A DNA stretch of 64,000 nucleotides from Eubacterium maltosivorans (lineage in GTDB: Bacteria > Bacillota > Clostridia > Eubacteriales > Eubacteriaceae), in contig NZ_CP029487.1 of assembly GCF_002441855.2 (NCBI RefSeq), positions 1,674,001-1,738,000 of the forward strand, read 5' to 3'. The number at the start of each line of letters is the position of its first letter. The stretch's first letter is position 1. Positions 10,126-17,089 of the stretch are shown here, in pieces. The notes beneath the pieces were generated by a model. It did not search any database. It worked only from the letters and a program-made list of their open reading frames with translations, and was not told where the DNA came from. The position numbers were made by a program, and so were the translations under genes.

Positions 10126-10404
10126 GTTTTAAGTTTTTTCTAAGAATATCAAAAAATGGTTATATAACTCTAATTAATTGTAAATTTTTCCTATTTTTAT
10201 TGTAAATGTTTAAATTTTTATCGTTTAAACAGGTAATCAACGCGACGAAGCCGGTTCATCTTACTATAAATTCTTTAAATTCTGAAATTCTTCAAAAAAA
10301 CTTCCAATTTCTGCTGATATAATACAATTAGTATGTTATTTTAATAATGCGTGCATAAAAAAGACAAACTTTATTAATAGTAACGAGAAAGGGACCTACA
10401 TATT
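10126..10404 (+). promoter_or_regulatory. A+T-rich spacer with extended -10 promoter for the AbrB-SARP gene
   Basis: About 280 bases without a gene. The only clear signal is TGA-TATAAT (-10 at 10318-10323), an extended -10 about 80 bases before the ATG at 10405. The leader holds AAAGGG shortly before the start codon. No riboswitch-like fold was recognised. Confidence 0.5.
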
Positions 10405-11138
10405 ATGAATATAAAATTCAGGGAAAAATCACAAATCACACTGCCCTCTTCGGTGGTGGAACAATTAGAGCTTCACACAGGTGATGCGCTGGAATGTGAA
10501 ATTATTGGAAATACCATCTGCCTGAGCCCCGTCAGCCATCCCATGAAAAAAAACGGATTCACCAGTATGCCGGTAAACCCTTTATTTCTCAAAGAACCGA
10601 TAAGCTGCTGGCCGTATTCTGCTTTGGCCCCCTGCGCATCTTCTATGCACAGGAGCCCCTGGTTCTCCAGTCCAGGAAGGCAGAGGAGCTGCTGGCCTAT
10701 CTGATCTGCGAAAAAGGCAATCTGATTTCAAAGAAAAACATTGCTGAAACGATCTGGCCCGGCCGCACAGAAAGCCAGGCCATGTACTGCCTGTATAAAA
10801 CGCTGGAATGGTTTAAAAACCTTCGCCAACAGGGTATCTGCATACCGCTCATTACCCAGCGCGGAACCCTGGGTCTGGATATTTCTCAGGTCTACAGTGA
10901 TCTCTGGGAGTTTGACGCACTGTACTATAACCGCTCAGAGATTGAGAACTGCCGGAGAGCGGTTGAACTCTACACTGGTCCAACGCTTGCCGGAGCTCCC
11001 TATAACTGGATATCCGCTCACGAAGCCCACTATGAGCTGGCCTGCGCCGAGCTGCTTGAGACGCTGGTTCGGCAGTGTGAAGAAACCAGCCAGCTGAATA
11101 TTTATCAGAAAAAACTGGAAATTATAACCGAACCCTAA
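10405..11138 (+). CDS. AbrB-like/SARP-like transcriptional regulator, two frames joined by a -1 shift
   Basis: The first 46 codons encode a typical SpoVT-AbrB swapped-hairpin DNA-binding domain (FREKSQITLPSSVVEQL, HTGDALECEI). In this frame the rest is low-quality sequence ending at 10704. In the -1 frame, open from 10500 to 11138, there is a convincing OmpR-type winged helix (SRKAEELLAYLICEKG, NIAETIWPGR) followed by a helical bacterial-activator (BTAD) segment as in SARP regulators. That half has no ATG before 10782, inside its domain. The frames meet at A_AAA_AAC (10548-10554), in correct phase for -1 slippage. The joined product is about 244 residues. Programmed frameshifting, transcriptional slippage on the A8 run, a recent inactivating mutation or a sequencing error are all possible. 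Confidence 0.7.
10546..10554 (+). other. Slippery site A_AAA_AAC within an A8 run
   Basis: Codon 48 begins an eight-base A run followed by C. Read in the AbrB frame, the P-site and A-site codons at slippage are AAA (10549-10551) and AAC (10552-10554), exactly the X_XXY_YYZ arrangement. Slipping back one base continues directly into the SARP-domain frame. No upstream Shine-Dalgarno stimulator and no strong downstream stem were found. Confidence 0.6.
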
Positions 11139-11151
11139 AGGAGAAGATTAA

Positions 11152-11757
11152 ATGCCAAAATATATCCAACAAGACCAACCCTATAACTGTGGCGCCTTTT
11201 CCATTGCCTATCTGCTGTGGGAGCTTGAACACAACGCTTGTCCGTTTAAAACACCTGATGACGCCGTTGAATATGCAAACAAAATTCACGACCAAATTAA
11301 ATTTGGGGACAGCATTCATGAATTCAGCTATCCCTTTAGCGGCGTCATGACCTCCGATTACTGCTCACCCATAAAAATGGCCGACTATCTTCAAAAATGC
11401 GGGCTTAAGCCAACCTGTCTCATGCCCGTCGACCCGCCGTTTATCGCGCTCATCCGATCTGTTAATACCCATGGACAAAAGCCACTGTTCAATTTTACCT
11501 GCGAAGACCCGCTAAAGGCACTGCAGCCTGGGCAGTACACCATCAGCATTACAAGCAATACCTTTGATCTGACCGCCTGCGATATGCTCCTCCACTACAT
11601 GCTTATAAAAAAGCAGGAGCAAAAGGACCCATGCCCATGCACCGTTTATGATCCCAATAACGGTGAAGAAAAGCCGGATCAGATTTTTACTGTCGGAGAC
11701 CCCATCGCGGGGAGCAGCTGGCTATATACTGGCATTTTAATGACCATTACACCATAA
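11152..11757 (+). CDS. Papain-like (C39-like) cysteine peptidase homologue
   Basis: A 201-residue protein without signal peptide or membrane segment. Near the N terminus, QQDQPYNCGAFS resembles the nucleophile motif of C39/papain-like peptidases, with Cys13 preceded by Gln. His148 (LLHYMLIKK) and Asp167 (TVYDPNNGE) are in the right order for the His and Asp/Asn partners. The gene follows the AbrB-SARP regulator by 13 bases with AAAGGAG before its ATG, so the two probably form one transcript. A proteolytic role is inferred; its target is unknown, and no bacteriocin precursor or ABC transporter is nearby as there would be for a leader peptidase. Confidence 0.6.
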   Translation: MPKYIQQDQPYNCGAFSIAYLLWELEHNACPFKTPDDAVEYANKIHDQIKFGDSIHEFSYPFSGVMTSDYCSPIKMADYLQKCGLKPTCLMPVDPPFIALIRSVNTHGQKPLFNFTCEDPLKALQPGQYTISITSNTFDLTACDMLLHYMLIKKQEQKDPCPCTVYDPNNGEEKPDQIFTVGDPIAGSSWLYTGILMTITP

Positions 11758-11774
11758 TATCCTGTATGCACGCA

Positions 11775-11810
11775 AAAGCACCGGTGTTTTCACACCGGTG
11801 CTTTCTTTTT
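11775..11810. terminator. Intrinsic terminator between convergent genes
   Basis: A perfect 13-base stem (AAAGCACCGGTGT with its complement), a four-base loop, and T-runs on the plus side. It separates the plus-strand peptidase gene from the convergent minus-strand SDR gene and may serve both. Confidence 0.85.
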
Positions 11811-11812
11811 GT

Positions 11813-12601
11813 TTACCCCTTCACCGCATCGGCGTACTCTGGAGTGCCGATGCCAAAGCCGCCGGCCACATCCAGAATATGCCCGGTAATAAAGGAGGAA
11901 TCATCACTCGCCAAAAACAGCACCGCGTTGGCAATATCCTCCGGCTCGCCTACCCGGCCAAGGGGTACATGGCGTAAAAATGCCTTTTGGAAATCGCCTG
12001 TCATACTGTTTTTAACTGCATCGGTGCCAATCATTCCCGGCGCTACCGCGTTACAGCGGATATTTTTATTCCCAAACTGCAGGGCAATGGCCTTTGTAAG
12101 GTAGTTAATGGCCGCCTTAGACACACCATAGCCCAGTCTGGAGACATCCGGTAAAAGGCCGCCGATACTGGAAATATTGACAATATTACCGCCGCCATGC
12201 TCCACCATATAGCGGATGGCCGGCTTACAGGGCAGGTACACACTGCCGATATTTTTTTGCAGAATGTCGAAAAACGCATAAGGGTCTCCTGTCAGAATAT
12301 CAAAATCCTTGGTGGGAATGCCCATGCCAAAGTTATTCACCAGAATATCCAGGCGCCCCTCCTCCCGGGCGACGTGCTCCACCATCACATGGTATCCCTC
12401 ATAATCAAAGGCGTTAAAGGGGTGAAACTTAACATTCAGCTTCTCCTCGCTGCATTCGGCCAGGGCCTTTTGAGCCAGTTCATCCTCCAGCCCTGCAATA
12501 TAAACCAAGGCGCCGTTCTCAGCCAGCTTTTTTGCGCTCGCCAGACCAATCCCGGCGGTTGCGGCTGTCACAATGGCGACTTTACCTTCTAATTTTTTCA
12601 T
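11813..12601 (-). CDS. SDR oxidoreductase, 7-alpha-hydroxysteroid dehydrogenase-like
   Basis: A classical short-chain dehydrogenase of 262 residues: cofactor loop TAATAGIG near residue 12, LVNNFG, catalytic Ser in NISSIGG, and the YGVSK Tyr/Lys pair. Several stretches (MKKLEGKVAIVT, GDPYAFFDIL, SVYLP, KNIRCNAV, ASDDSS, VAGGFGIGTP) strongly recall the 7-alpha-hydroxysteroid dehydrogenase of Clostridium sardiniense as I remember it, so a steroid or bile-acid alcohol is a plausible substrate. That rests on memory of one homologue; other SDR substrates remain possible. GGAGGTAAATCGAT precedes the ATG. It is probably monocistronic. Confidence 0.7.
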   Translation of the reverse strand: MKKLEGKVAIVTAATAGIGLASAKKLAENGALVYIAGLEDELAQKALAECSEEKLNVKFHPFNAFDYEGYHVMVEHVAREEGRLDILVNNFGMGIPTKDFDILTGDPYAFFDILQKNIGSVYLPCKPAIRYMVEHGGGNIVNISSIGGLLPDVSRLGYGVSKAAINYLTKAIALQFGNKNIRCNAVAPGMIGTDAVKNSMTGDFQKAFLRHVPLGRVGEPEDIANAVLFLASDDSSFITGHILDVAGGFGIGTPEYADAVKG

Positions 12602-12710
12602 ATCGATTTACCTCCATGTTTAGCATGAACCTATCATAGCACCTGACCACAGCAAATAAAAGCCTTTTTCCATTTCTTGAAGCTTTCTTGAAGAATGCAG
12701 CCGCCCTTTT

Positions 12711-13340
12711 CTATAAGTTGTCTGGAATCCTCTTTTTGACCAATTCTTTTCTTAACGGCGCTTCGGTCAGCCGCTTTTTCAGAACCTCCAGAAGCCTGCG
12801 GTGCCGGTACTGGACTGTGCTGTAACCCATTCCCAGACTCTGGGCGGCGCATCTCAAGGTCTGTCCTTGCCCGTAAACGGCCCTCAGCAGGGAAAGCTCA
12901 CCCGGCGTCAGCTCAGCCATAGCCTTTGACAGGGCTTCCAGTTCCTCTCGATGGATATAATTCCCCATAATGTCAACCGAAAAATCTGGCAGGGTATCGA
13001 ACAAAGTTCCTTCCTCCTCCTCATGGCTGCTCCCATCGCCGGAGATATCCCGCACCAGGCGGCGCCAGCACTTCCTGCGTTTGTTTTGCAGCGACCGGTA
13101 AAGATAGGTTTTAATATAAGCGGCAAAGCCACCGCCCCGCGTGCCGTCATAGCACTTCACACCCTCCAGAAAAAAGAGCCGCGCATCCTGCAGGCAATCC
13201 TCAAAGCTGTAATTCTCCGGCCGGGCCTTATCCGCCGACGCCAGCATCAGCGGGCGAAACATACGCTCCAGAAAGGCCATGGACTCGCCATCACCCTTTT
13301 GCGCGCGGAGCACCCACCGTTCAATTTCCTTATAATCCAT
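12711..13340 (-). CDS. Sigma-70-like RNA polymerase factor (mobile-element type)
   Basis: A 209-residue protein with a region-2-like N-terminal half (FEDCLQDARLFFLEGV, KCYDGTRGGGFAAYIKTYLYRSLQNKRR) and a region-4-like C-terminal helix-turn-helix (LTPGELSLLRAVY, TLRCAAQSLGMGYSTVQYRHRRLL). This two-part build fits the small sigma-like factors of clostridial phages, plasmids and toxin loci. AAAGGAG precedes the ATG. It is the last gene of a five-gene minus-strand block (15430 to 12711). It may direct transcription of element genes; nothing shows its target promoter. Confidence 0.7.
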   Translation of the reverse strand: MDYKEIERWVLRAQKGDGESMAFLERMFRPLMLASADKARPENYSFEDCLQDARLFFLEGVKCYDGTRGGGFAAYIKTYLYRSLQNKRRKCWRRLVRDISGDGSSHEEEEGTLFDTLPDFSVDIMGNYIHREELEALSKAMAELTPGELSLLRAVYGQGQTLRCAAQSLGMGYSTVQYRHRRLLEVLKKRLTEAPLRKELVKKRIPDNL

Positions 13341-13354
13341 ACCACTTCTCCTTT

Positions 13355-13555
13355 TCAGTCATCCTCATACACATCTGTAATCTCAAGCACAATGCCTGGA
13401 AAACGGTCCTCCACCGCGGCGCTGAGATCGTTAAACAGATCCTCAGCCTCCTCCGCGCTGCGGGCATAAAAGCCCGCGTTCATCCGGCACGCCGCCTCGA
13501 CTCTGTAGCCCCGTCTGCGGCTGATGATTCCAAGTCCCCTGCCATATCGATTCAT
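13355..13555 (-). CDS. Small hypothetical protein
   Basis: A 66-residue protein I do not recognise, supported by a strong ribosome site (GGAGGGAATCAT), a 14-base gap to the sigma-like gene, and codon use like its neighbours. The N-terminal third is rich in Arg and Gly, the C-terminal part acidic (EDLFNDLSAAVEDRFPG). No membrane segment. It is probably co-transcribed with the flanking element genes. Confidence 0.6.
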   Translation of the reverse strand: MNRYGRGLGIISRRRGYRVEAACRMNAGFYARSAEEAEDLFNDLSAAVEDRFPGIVLEITDVYEDD

Positions 13556-13582
13556 ATGATTCCCTCCATAAATTTTAAAGTC

Positions 13583-14194
13583 TTACTTTTTTCCCGCCAT
13601 TTGTTTTCTCTCTCTGGCTGCCCACATGGCGTTAAAGGCAGCCACATCATCATCGGGGCAACGGGCTTTGATTTCTGCCTTTTCCTCATCACTGAGCGGC
13701 GGAAGCAGATTGAAGCCGTGGATATTTGCCGCGTCCTCCTGATTACTATACAATAGAGAAGTCTGTTTAGTGTTTATGTTTATTAACGGGGACAGCCCGT
13801 CCGCAGATAGCGGGACAGCCTGCGCCCAGACCTGTGTCACACTGTCCCTTCTTTCATCCCTCACCCAGATGGCTTCAAGGCCTTTATCAAAGGGCACCAT
13901 GCGGTAAAGCCCTGCCCGCTGGCTGACGTTCTTCTGGTACGTCACAAGTCCGCGGTTAATGAGGTACCCCCTCTGCCGCAGCAGGACACGCCGGTCCTTT
14001 AGGCCTAAGAGGGGCATGGCCATTGTGTTTGGCAGCTTAAACGCTACCGGCCAGTACCACACGCCCTCAGCCGTACGGATGGCCGCCCGGTTGTTCGTAT
14101 ACATGAGCAGGTGCCAGTAGGCCTGGAGCAGCGGGCTCACAGGGCTGTCGGCCAGCCATCTGTAAAAGGCCAGGAGCTCGGTCAGGTAGTTCAT
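13583..14194 (-). CDS. Phage-type replication initiator-like protein (DnaD N-terminal-like winged helix)
   Basis: A 203-residue protein. Its N-terminal 90 residues (ELLAFYRWLADSPVSPLLQAYWHLLMYTNN, then LLGLKDRRVLLRQRGYLINRGLVTYQ) match the pattern of DnaD-like N-terminal winged helices in Firmicute phage replisome organisers. The C-terminal part is less ordered and charged. Its ATG overlaps the KilAC gene's stop in an ATGA junction, implying coupling. With KilAC and sigma-like neighbours it suggests part of a phage or plasmid replication module. No helicase loader or replication origin is recognisable. Confidence 0.55.
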   Translation of the reverse strand: MNYLTELLAFYRWLADSPVSPLLQAYWHLLMYTNNRAAIRTAEGVWYWPVAFKLPNTMAMPLLGLKDRRVLLRQRGYLINRGLVTYQKNVSQRAGLYRMVPFDKGLEAIWVRDERRDSVTQVWAQAVPLSADGLSPLININTKQTSLLYSNQEDAANIHGFNLLPPLSDEEKAEIKARCPDDDVAAFNAMWAARERKQMAGKK

Positions 14195-14757
14195 CTTCTG
14201 CTTCTTTCCTCTGCCAGTGCACGGATAAAAAAGGTCTGGCCCAGAGGGGTGATCCGAAGCTCGGGGGACTGCTTGAGACGGCCACTCTTTTTCTCCACAT
14301 AGTCTTTGTACTCAATGGTCATGCGTTTTTTATCCAGAGACTGCCGGGTGGGTAAATTACGGTTGCACTGATTGTTAAAATAGGCAAAGCCCTTTTCCCG
14401 AAGCCAGACGTACAGCTGGTTCCTCCCAATGTTCAGGCCCATATCCCGCATGATCTCGGCCAGACGGGACACAGGGATATCATTTTCTCCTGCTTTGGCC
14501 GCCTCATATCTGGCGCTCTTATACGTCTGCCGCTCATAGTCGTCCTTCAGATAGATCCGGGCTTTTTTCTCATATTCTTTTTGCAGGGCTATGAGCTGCT
14601 TTTCCATAAAACACAGCTCAATGCGCATATCAATACTGGAAAGGCTCTCAAAGCTGCCTAAAAGCCGGTCCTCCTGTTTTAGCGCGCACGAAGCACACCA
14701 TGGGCTAAATCCTTTTTGTTCTGCCGCGGTTGTCATGGTTGTCTGTTTACTTTTCAT
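14191..14757 (-). CDS. Phage antirepressor-like protein with KilAC domain
   Basis: A 188-residue protein. The C-terminal half (DIPVSRLAEIMRDMGLNIGR, LYVWLREKGF, PTRQSLD, TPLGQTFFI) matches the KilAC domain of phage antirepressors, a winged-helix-like DNA-binding unit. The N-terminal half has a CASC cysteine pair and a charged coiled-coil-like helix instead of a BRO or KilA-N domain. ACAGGAGG lies just before the ATG. It heads the block that continues through the DnaD-like, small and sigma-like genes. The role is probably regulatory, in a defective element. Confidence 0.75.
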   Translation of the reverse strand: MKSKQTTMTTAAEQKGFSPWCASCALKQEDRLLGSFESLSSIDMRIELCFMEKQLIALQKEYEKKARIYLKDDYERQTYKSARYEAAKAGENDIPVSRLAEIMRDMGLNIGRNQLYVWLREKGFAYFNNQCNRNLPTRQSLDKKRMTIEYKDYVEKKSGRLKQSPELRITPLGQTFFIRALAEERSRR

Positions 14758-14881
14758 TGTAAACCTCCTGTAAAATATAATATTTCTATTTCATCAAGAG
14801 CGTTTTGTGGCTGCTCCTGCTGATGATTCTATGATACAGGCTTTTATGGTTTTATCCGATGCGTAAACGTGTTTTTTATTA

Positions 14882-15430
14882 TTAAAAATCAAAAATTATT
14901 TTTATTTTCTGCCGCCAGCGGTACACGGTGCTCAGCTCACCGTAAAAGGGCATGGTAAGCACTGGGCGGCCGCGCCGGGCTTTCAGGGGTTTTTTATCCA
15001 GTTCATCGTTTTCAAATAAATGTAGAAGGGTCTGGGCTACTGTAAACAAGCTGTGGCGCATCCAGCGTCCCGCAAAGGCGGGCAGCACCCGCTGGCGCCT
15101 GGCACAGTGCTCGCATTCGCAGCTGCACACCCAGAGCACGTACAGGTTTCCCTCGGTGTCCTCCACCTCTTTGGACAGGCCGTTGACCACATGGTTTTTG
15201 CCCTCCTTTACCACAAGGCGCATGGTTTTCTTTTTAAGCCCACGCCGGCAATAGCGGCAGACGTGGCTGCTGTGGCCATGGTAGATGAGCTCTGTCAGCT
15301 GCTGCCTGCCATCCTTGGCCGTATAGCCGGTATCCACTGCCTCAAAGAGCTCGTAGTGCTTTTTGAGATAGGTCTTCAAATCCAGTTCCAGTGCTTTCAG
15401 CAGTTCTTTCAAATATATTGCCAGTGCCAT
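14882..15430 (-). CDS. Zinc-ribbon protein, DUF6431/transposase-like
   Basis: A 182-residue protein with two cysteine pairs (CRYCRRG near residue 58 and CSCECEHC near 102) that could hold zinc, followed by ARRQRVLPAFAGRW and a helical C-terminal part ending in a basic YRWRQKIK segment that could be a helix-turn-helix. The order of zinc ribbon, RVLP turn and helices recalls DUF6431 proteins linked to transposases. No DDE catalytic residues are seen, so it is not a complete transposase. AAGGAG precedes the ATG. Confidence 0.45.
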   Translation of the reverse strand: MALAIYLKELLKALELDLKTYLKKHYELFEAVDTGYTAKDGRQQLTELIYHGHSSHVCRYCRRGLKKKTMRLVVKEGKNHVVNGLSKEVEDTEGNLYVLWVCSCECEHCARRQRVLPAFAGRWMRHSLFTVAQTLLHLFENDELDKKPLKARRGRPVLTMPFYGELSTVYRWRQKIKIIFDF

Positions 15431-15462
15431 TTTTTTCTCCTTTTTTTATGTTCTTTAAACAA

Positions 15463-15512
15463 AAAACACCGAAGGCCACATACGTGTGTTCGTATGTGGC
15501 CTTCGGTGTTTT
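15463..15512 (-). terminator. Strong intrinsic terminator of the surface-protein operon
   Basis: A perfect 22-base stem around a six-base loop, with a T-run on the minus strand. It lies just after the stop at 15549 and closes the surface-protein operon before the phage-like block. Confidence 0.9.
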
Positions 15513-15548
15513 GATGGGTGACAGCCGTTGTCCCATTTTCTTTTTTGG

Positions 15549-16217
15549 TTATGTTTTCTTTTTTAACAAAAGCGTCTGGCCTGTTATCAACAGTACCAGC
15601 AAAAGGGCGGCGCCCGCCGACGCGTGGGCGGCTTTTGCCACACCGGTTGGCGGGTTTACAAGGCTGTCCTTCTGGGTTTCGCCTGCCGGGCTTTCACTCT
15701 GGTATCCCCGGGCTTCCACGATGCGCAGGCCGCCCTGGCCGTCCAGCTCCAGGACAAGCTCCAGATAATGGATACGGGCATTGACGTGAATGGCGGTGGT
15801 GCCATCGGGCAGGGTAAATACTTTGGTTTCATCGACGGTATTGGTGCGGTCGATGCGCAGGCGCATACGCCCAACCTCGGTGTTGGCTGTATTCAGGGCT
15901 CTCAGGACATGGCTGCCCTGCTCCACGTTGTCCATGACAAAGCTGCCGTTTTCATCGGTCATTGCCCGTTTGACGGCTGAGTGCAGCTCCATAAAGCCGT
16001 GGCTGAAGGGGCTGCTGTCGGTATAGCGGGTCTGGGCGGCCAGCGTAAAGCGAAAATCCGGGTCATAGGGCACGTCGGTGGGAATACGGTAACCGGCGCT
16101 ATAGGTAAGGGTGACTGTGGTCTCGCCGACGGGTGACTCGGGCGTGGCCTGGGCTTTTGCTGGGACAGGCCATAGCAAAAGGAGGCACAGGGTGAGCATG
16201 GTGATTAAGTTTTTCAT
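15549..16217 (-). CDS. Secreted, membrane-anchored surface protein
   Basis: A 222-residue protein with the start at ATG 16217 (MKNLITML), preceded by GGAGGCATTGTCC; the longer reading from 16295 runs into a structured RNA element and has no ribosome site. It has a signal peptide ending in PAKAQA and a beta-rich ectodomain (TVTLTYSAGYRIP, ENGSFVMDNVEQGSHVLRAL) that looks like a Cna-B/Ig-type fold. A C-terminal hydrophobic helix (GAALLLVLLITGQTLLL) then ends in KKKT. No LPXTG motif is seen. Last gene of the HD-GYP surface operon. Function unknown; adhesion or assembly is a guess. Confidence 0.75.
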   Translation of the reverse strand: MKNLITMLTLCLLLLWPVPAKAQATPESPVGETTVTLTYSAGYRIPTDVPYDPDFRFTLAAQTRYTDSSPFSHGFMELHSAVKRAMTDENGSFVMDNVEQGSHVLRALNTANTEVGRMRLRIDRTNTVDETKVFTLPDGTTAIHVNARIHYLELVLELDGQGGLRIVEARGYQSESPAGETQKDSLVNPPTGVAKAAHASAGAALLLVLLITGQTLLLKKKT

Positions 16218-16274
16218 GGACAATGCCTCCTTTAGGTCGCAAATAAGTTGCGGCAGAGCGGAAAGTAGTAGTCG

Positions 16275-16374
16275 CTGTTCGCGGGTGAAAAACACCCTCT
16301 CTCATGCAGGGCGCTGCAGCCCTTTGGGCTGAGCGCTCTGAAATCGAACCGGGTGTGGTTTCACCCGCGGACAG
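16275..16374 (-). ncRNA. Structured intercistronic RNA element
   Basis: Between the genes ending at 16401 and starting at 16217 lies a long inverted repeat: arm 16275-16297 pairs with 16351-16374 (a 15-base outer stem with one mismatch, then a six-base inner stem, ACACCC with GGGTGT). It encloses a second hairpin at 16311-16338 (GCGCTGCAGCCC with GGGCTGAGCGC). There is no T-tract, so it is not a simple terminator. I could not match it to a known riboswitch class. It could set mRNA processing, stability or translation of the distal gene. Confidence 0.55.
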
Positions 16375-16400
16375 CTGATTGTTCTTTTGAGGTTATGTGT

Positions 16401-17015
16401 TTAGTTCGTTCCTGCTACTGGCGTCACTAAAATGCTGAAGCTGCCTGAAAAAGCATGGGTACTATTAGCTGTTATGCTTGAATTATCCTTAAACTTATCT
16501 CTGTTAAGCTGAGCATAAGCGGTCGCGCTGGGGTTTGCCTCTGTCAATGTGGCGATAAGGGCACTATCGGCCGTATCACTCTTTGTTACCTCTGCGCCAC
16601 CCGTATTTAAAATACTGAAGGCCTCCGCAATATTGATGCCATGTGTGGCATCGTTGAGCGCCATTGTATTTTTTGTAGCCGGTAATGAAATTTTCAGAGA
16701 TGCTACACTTTGTGCACCCGTCAGCTTTTGGTTATCAATAACGGCGGTATAGTTCAGATCTTGCTTTAAATTTGAGCTTGTAATGGAGATGGAGCCAAAG
16801 TCGATTGTTTTTGGAATTGTGACCGACCATACAGGCGTATTATCAGCTGGCTTTGTATACTCCATCTTTACTTCTGTCTGCCCTTCTTTGGTAGCCGTGG
16901 TTCCCGACCCGTTAACGGAAACACTCTCTCCTGCAGCGAACGCGCTGCCTCCTAAGCACATTGCGGTGACGAGCGCCGCGGTGATGCCGACGATTAATTT
17001 TTTCTTCATTGCCAT
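16401..17015 (-). CDS. Secreted beta-rich surface protein
   Basis: A 204-residue protein with a clear signal peptide (basic start, hydrophobic core, cleavage near GGSAFA-AG) and no membrane anchor. The mature part is Thr/Ser/Ala-rich and beta-predicted, with VWSVTIPKTIDFGSI near the N terminus and a C-terminal FSGSFSILVTP strand. This resembles small WxL-like or camelysin-like surface subunits, though no WxL motif is present. AGAGAGG precedes the first ATG. It is 74 bases after the 1611-residue gene and before the structured element, and may be an abundant partner of that protein. Confidence 0.7.
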   Translation of the reverse strand: MAMKKKLIVGITAALVTAMCLGGSAFAAGESVSVNGSGTTATKEGQTEVKMEYTKPADNTPVWSVTIPKTIDFGSISITSSNLKQDLNYTAVIDNQKLTGAQSVASLKISLPATKNTMALNDATHGINIAEAFSILNTGGAEVTKSDTADSALIATLTEANPSATAYAQLNRDKFKDNSSITANSTHAFSGSFSILVTPVAGTN

Positions 17016-17089
17016 TTTCTTTTACCTCTCTTTTATTGGTTTTTATTTTTTTGGCTTATTTAAAAGGGCTTTCCCTCTCAGTAAGATAA

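Noticed and set aside
10405-10704. 99-codon AbrB frame taken as a complete gene
   Set aside because: Homology stops after about 46 codons, and the rest reads as out-of-frame sequence of the SARP half.
15549-16295. Longer start for the 222-residue surface protein
   Set aside because: The extra N terminus lies in the structured element and precedes a normal signal peptide that has its own strong ribosome site.
16218-16400. Cyclic-di-GMP riboswitch, considered because of the HD-GYP gene
   Set aside because: The stems do not show the conserved GEMM-I or GEMM-II cores that I know.
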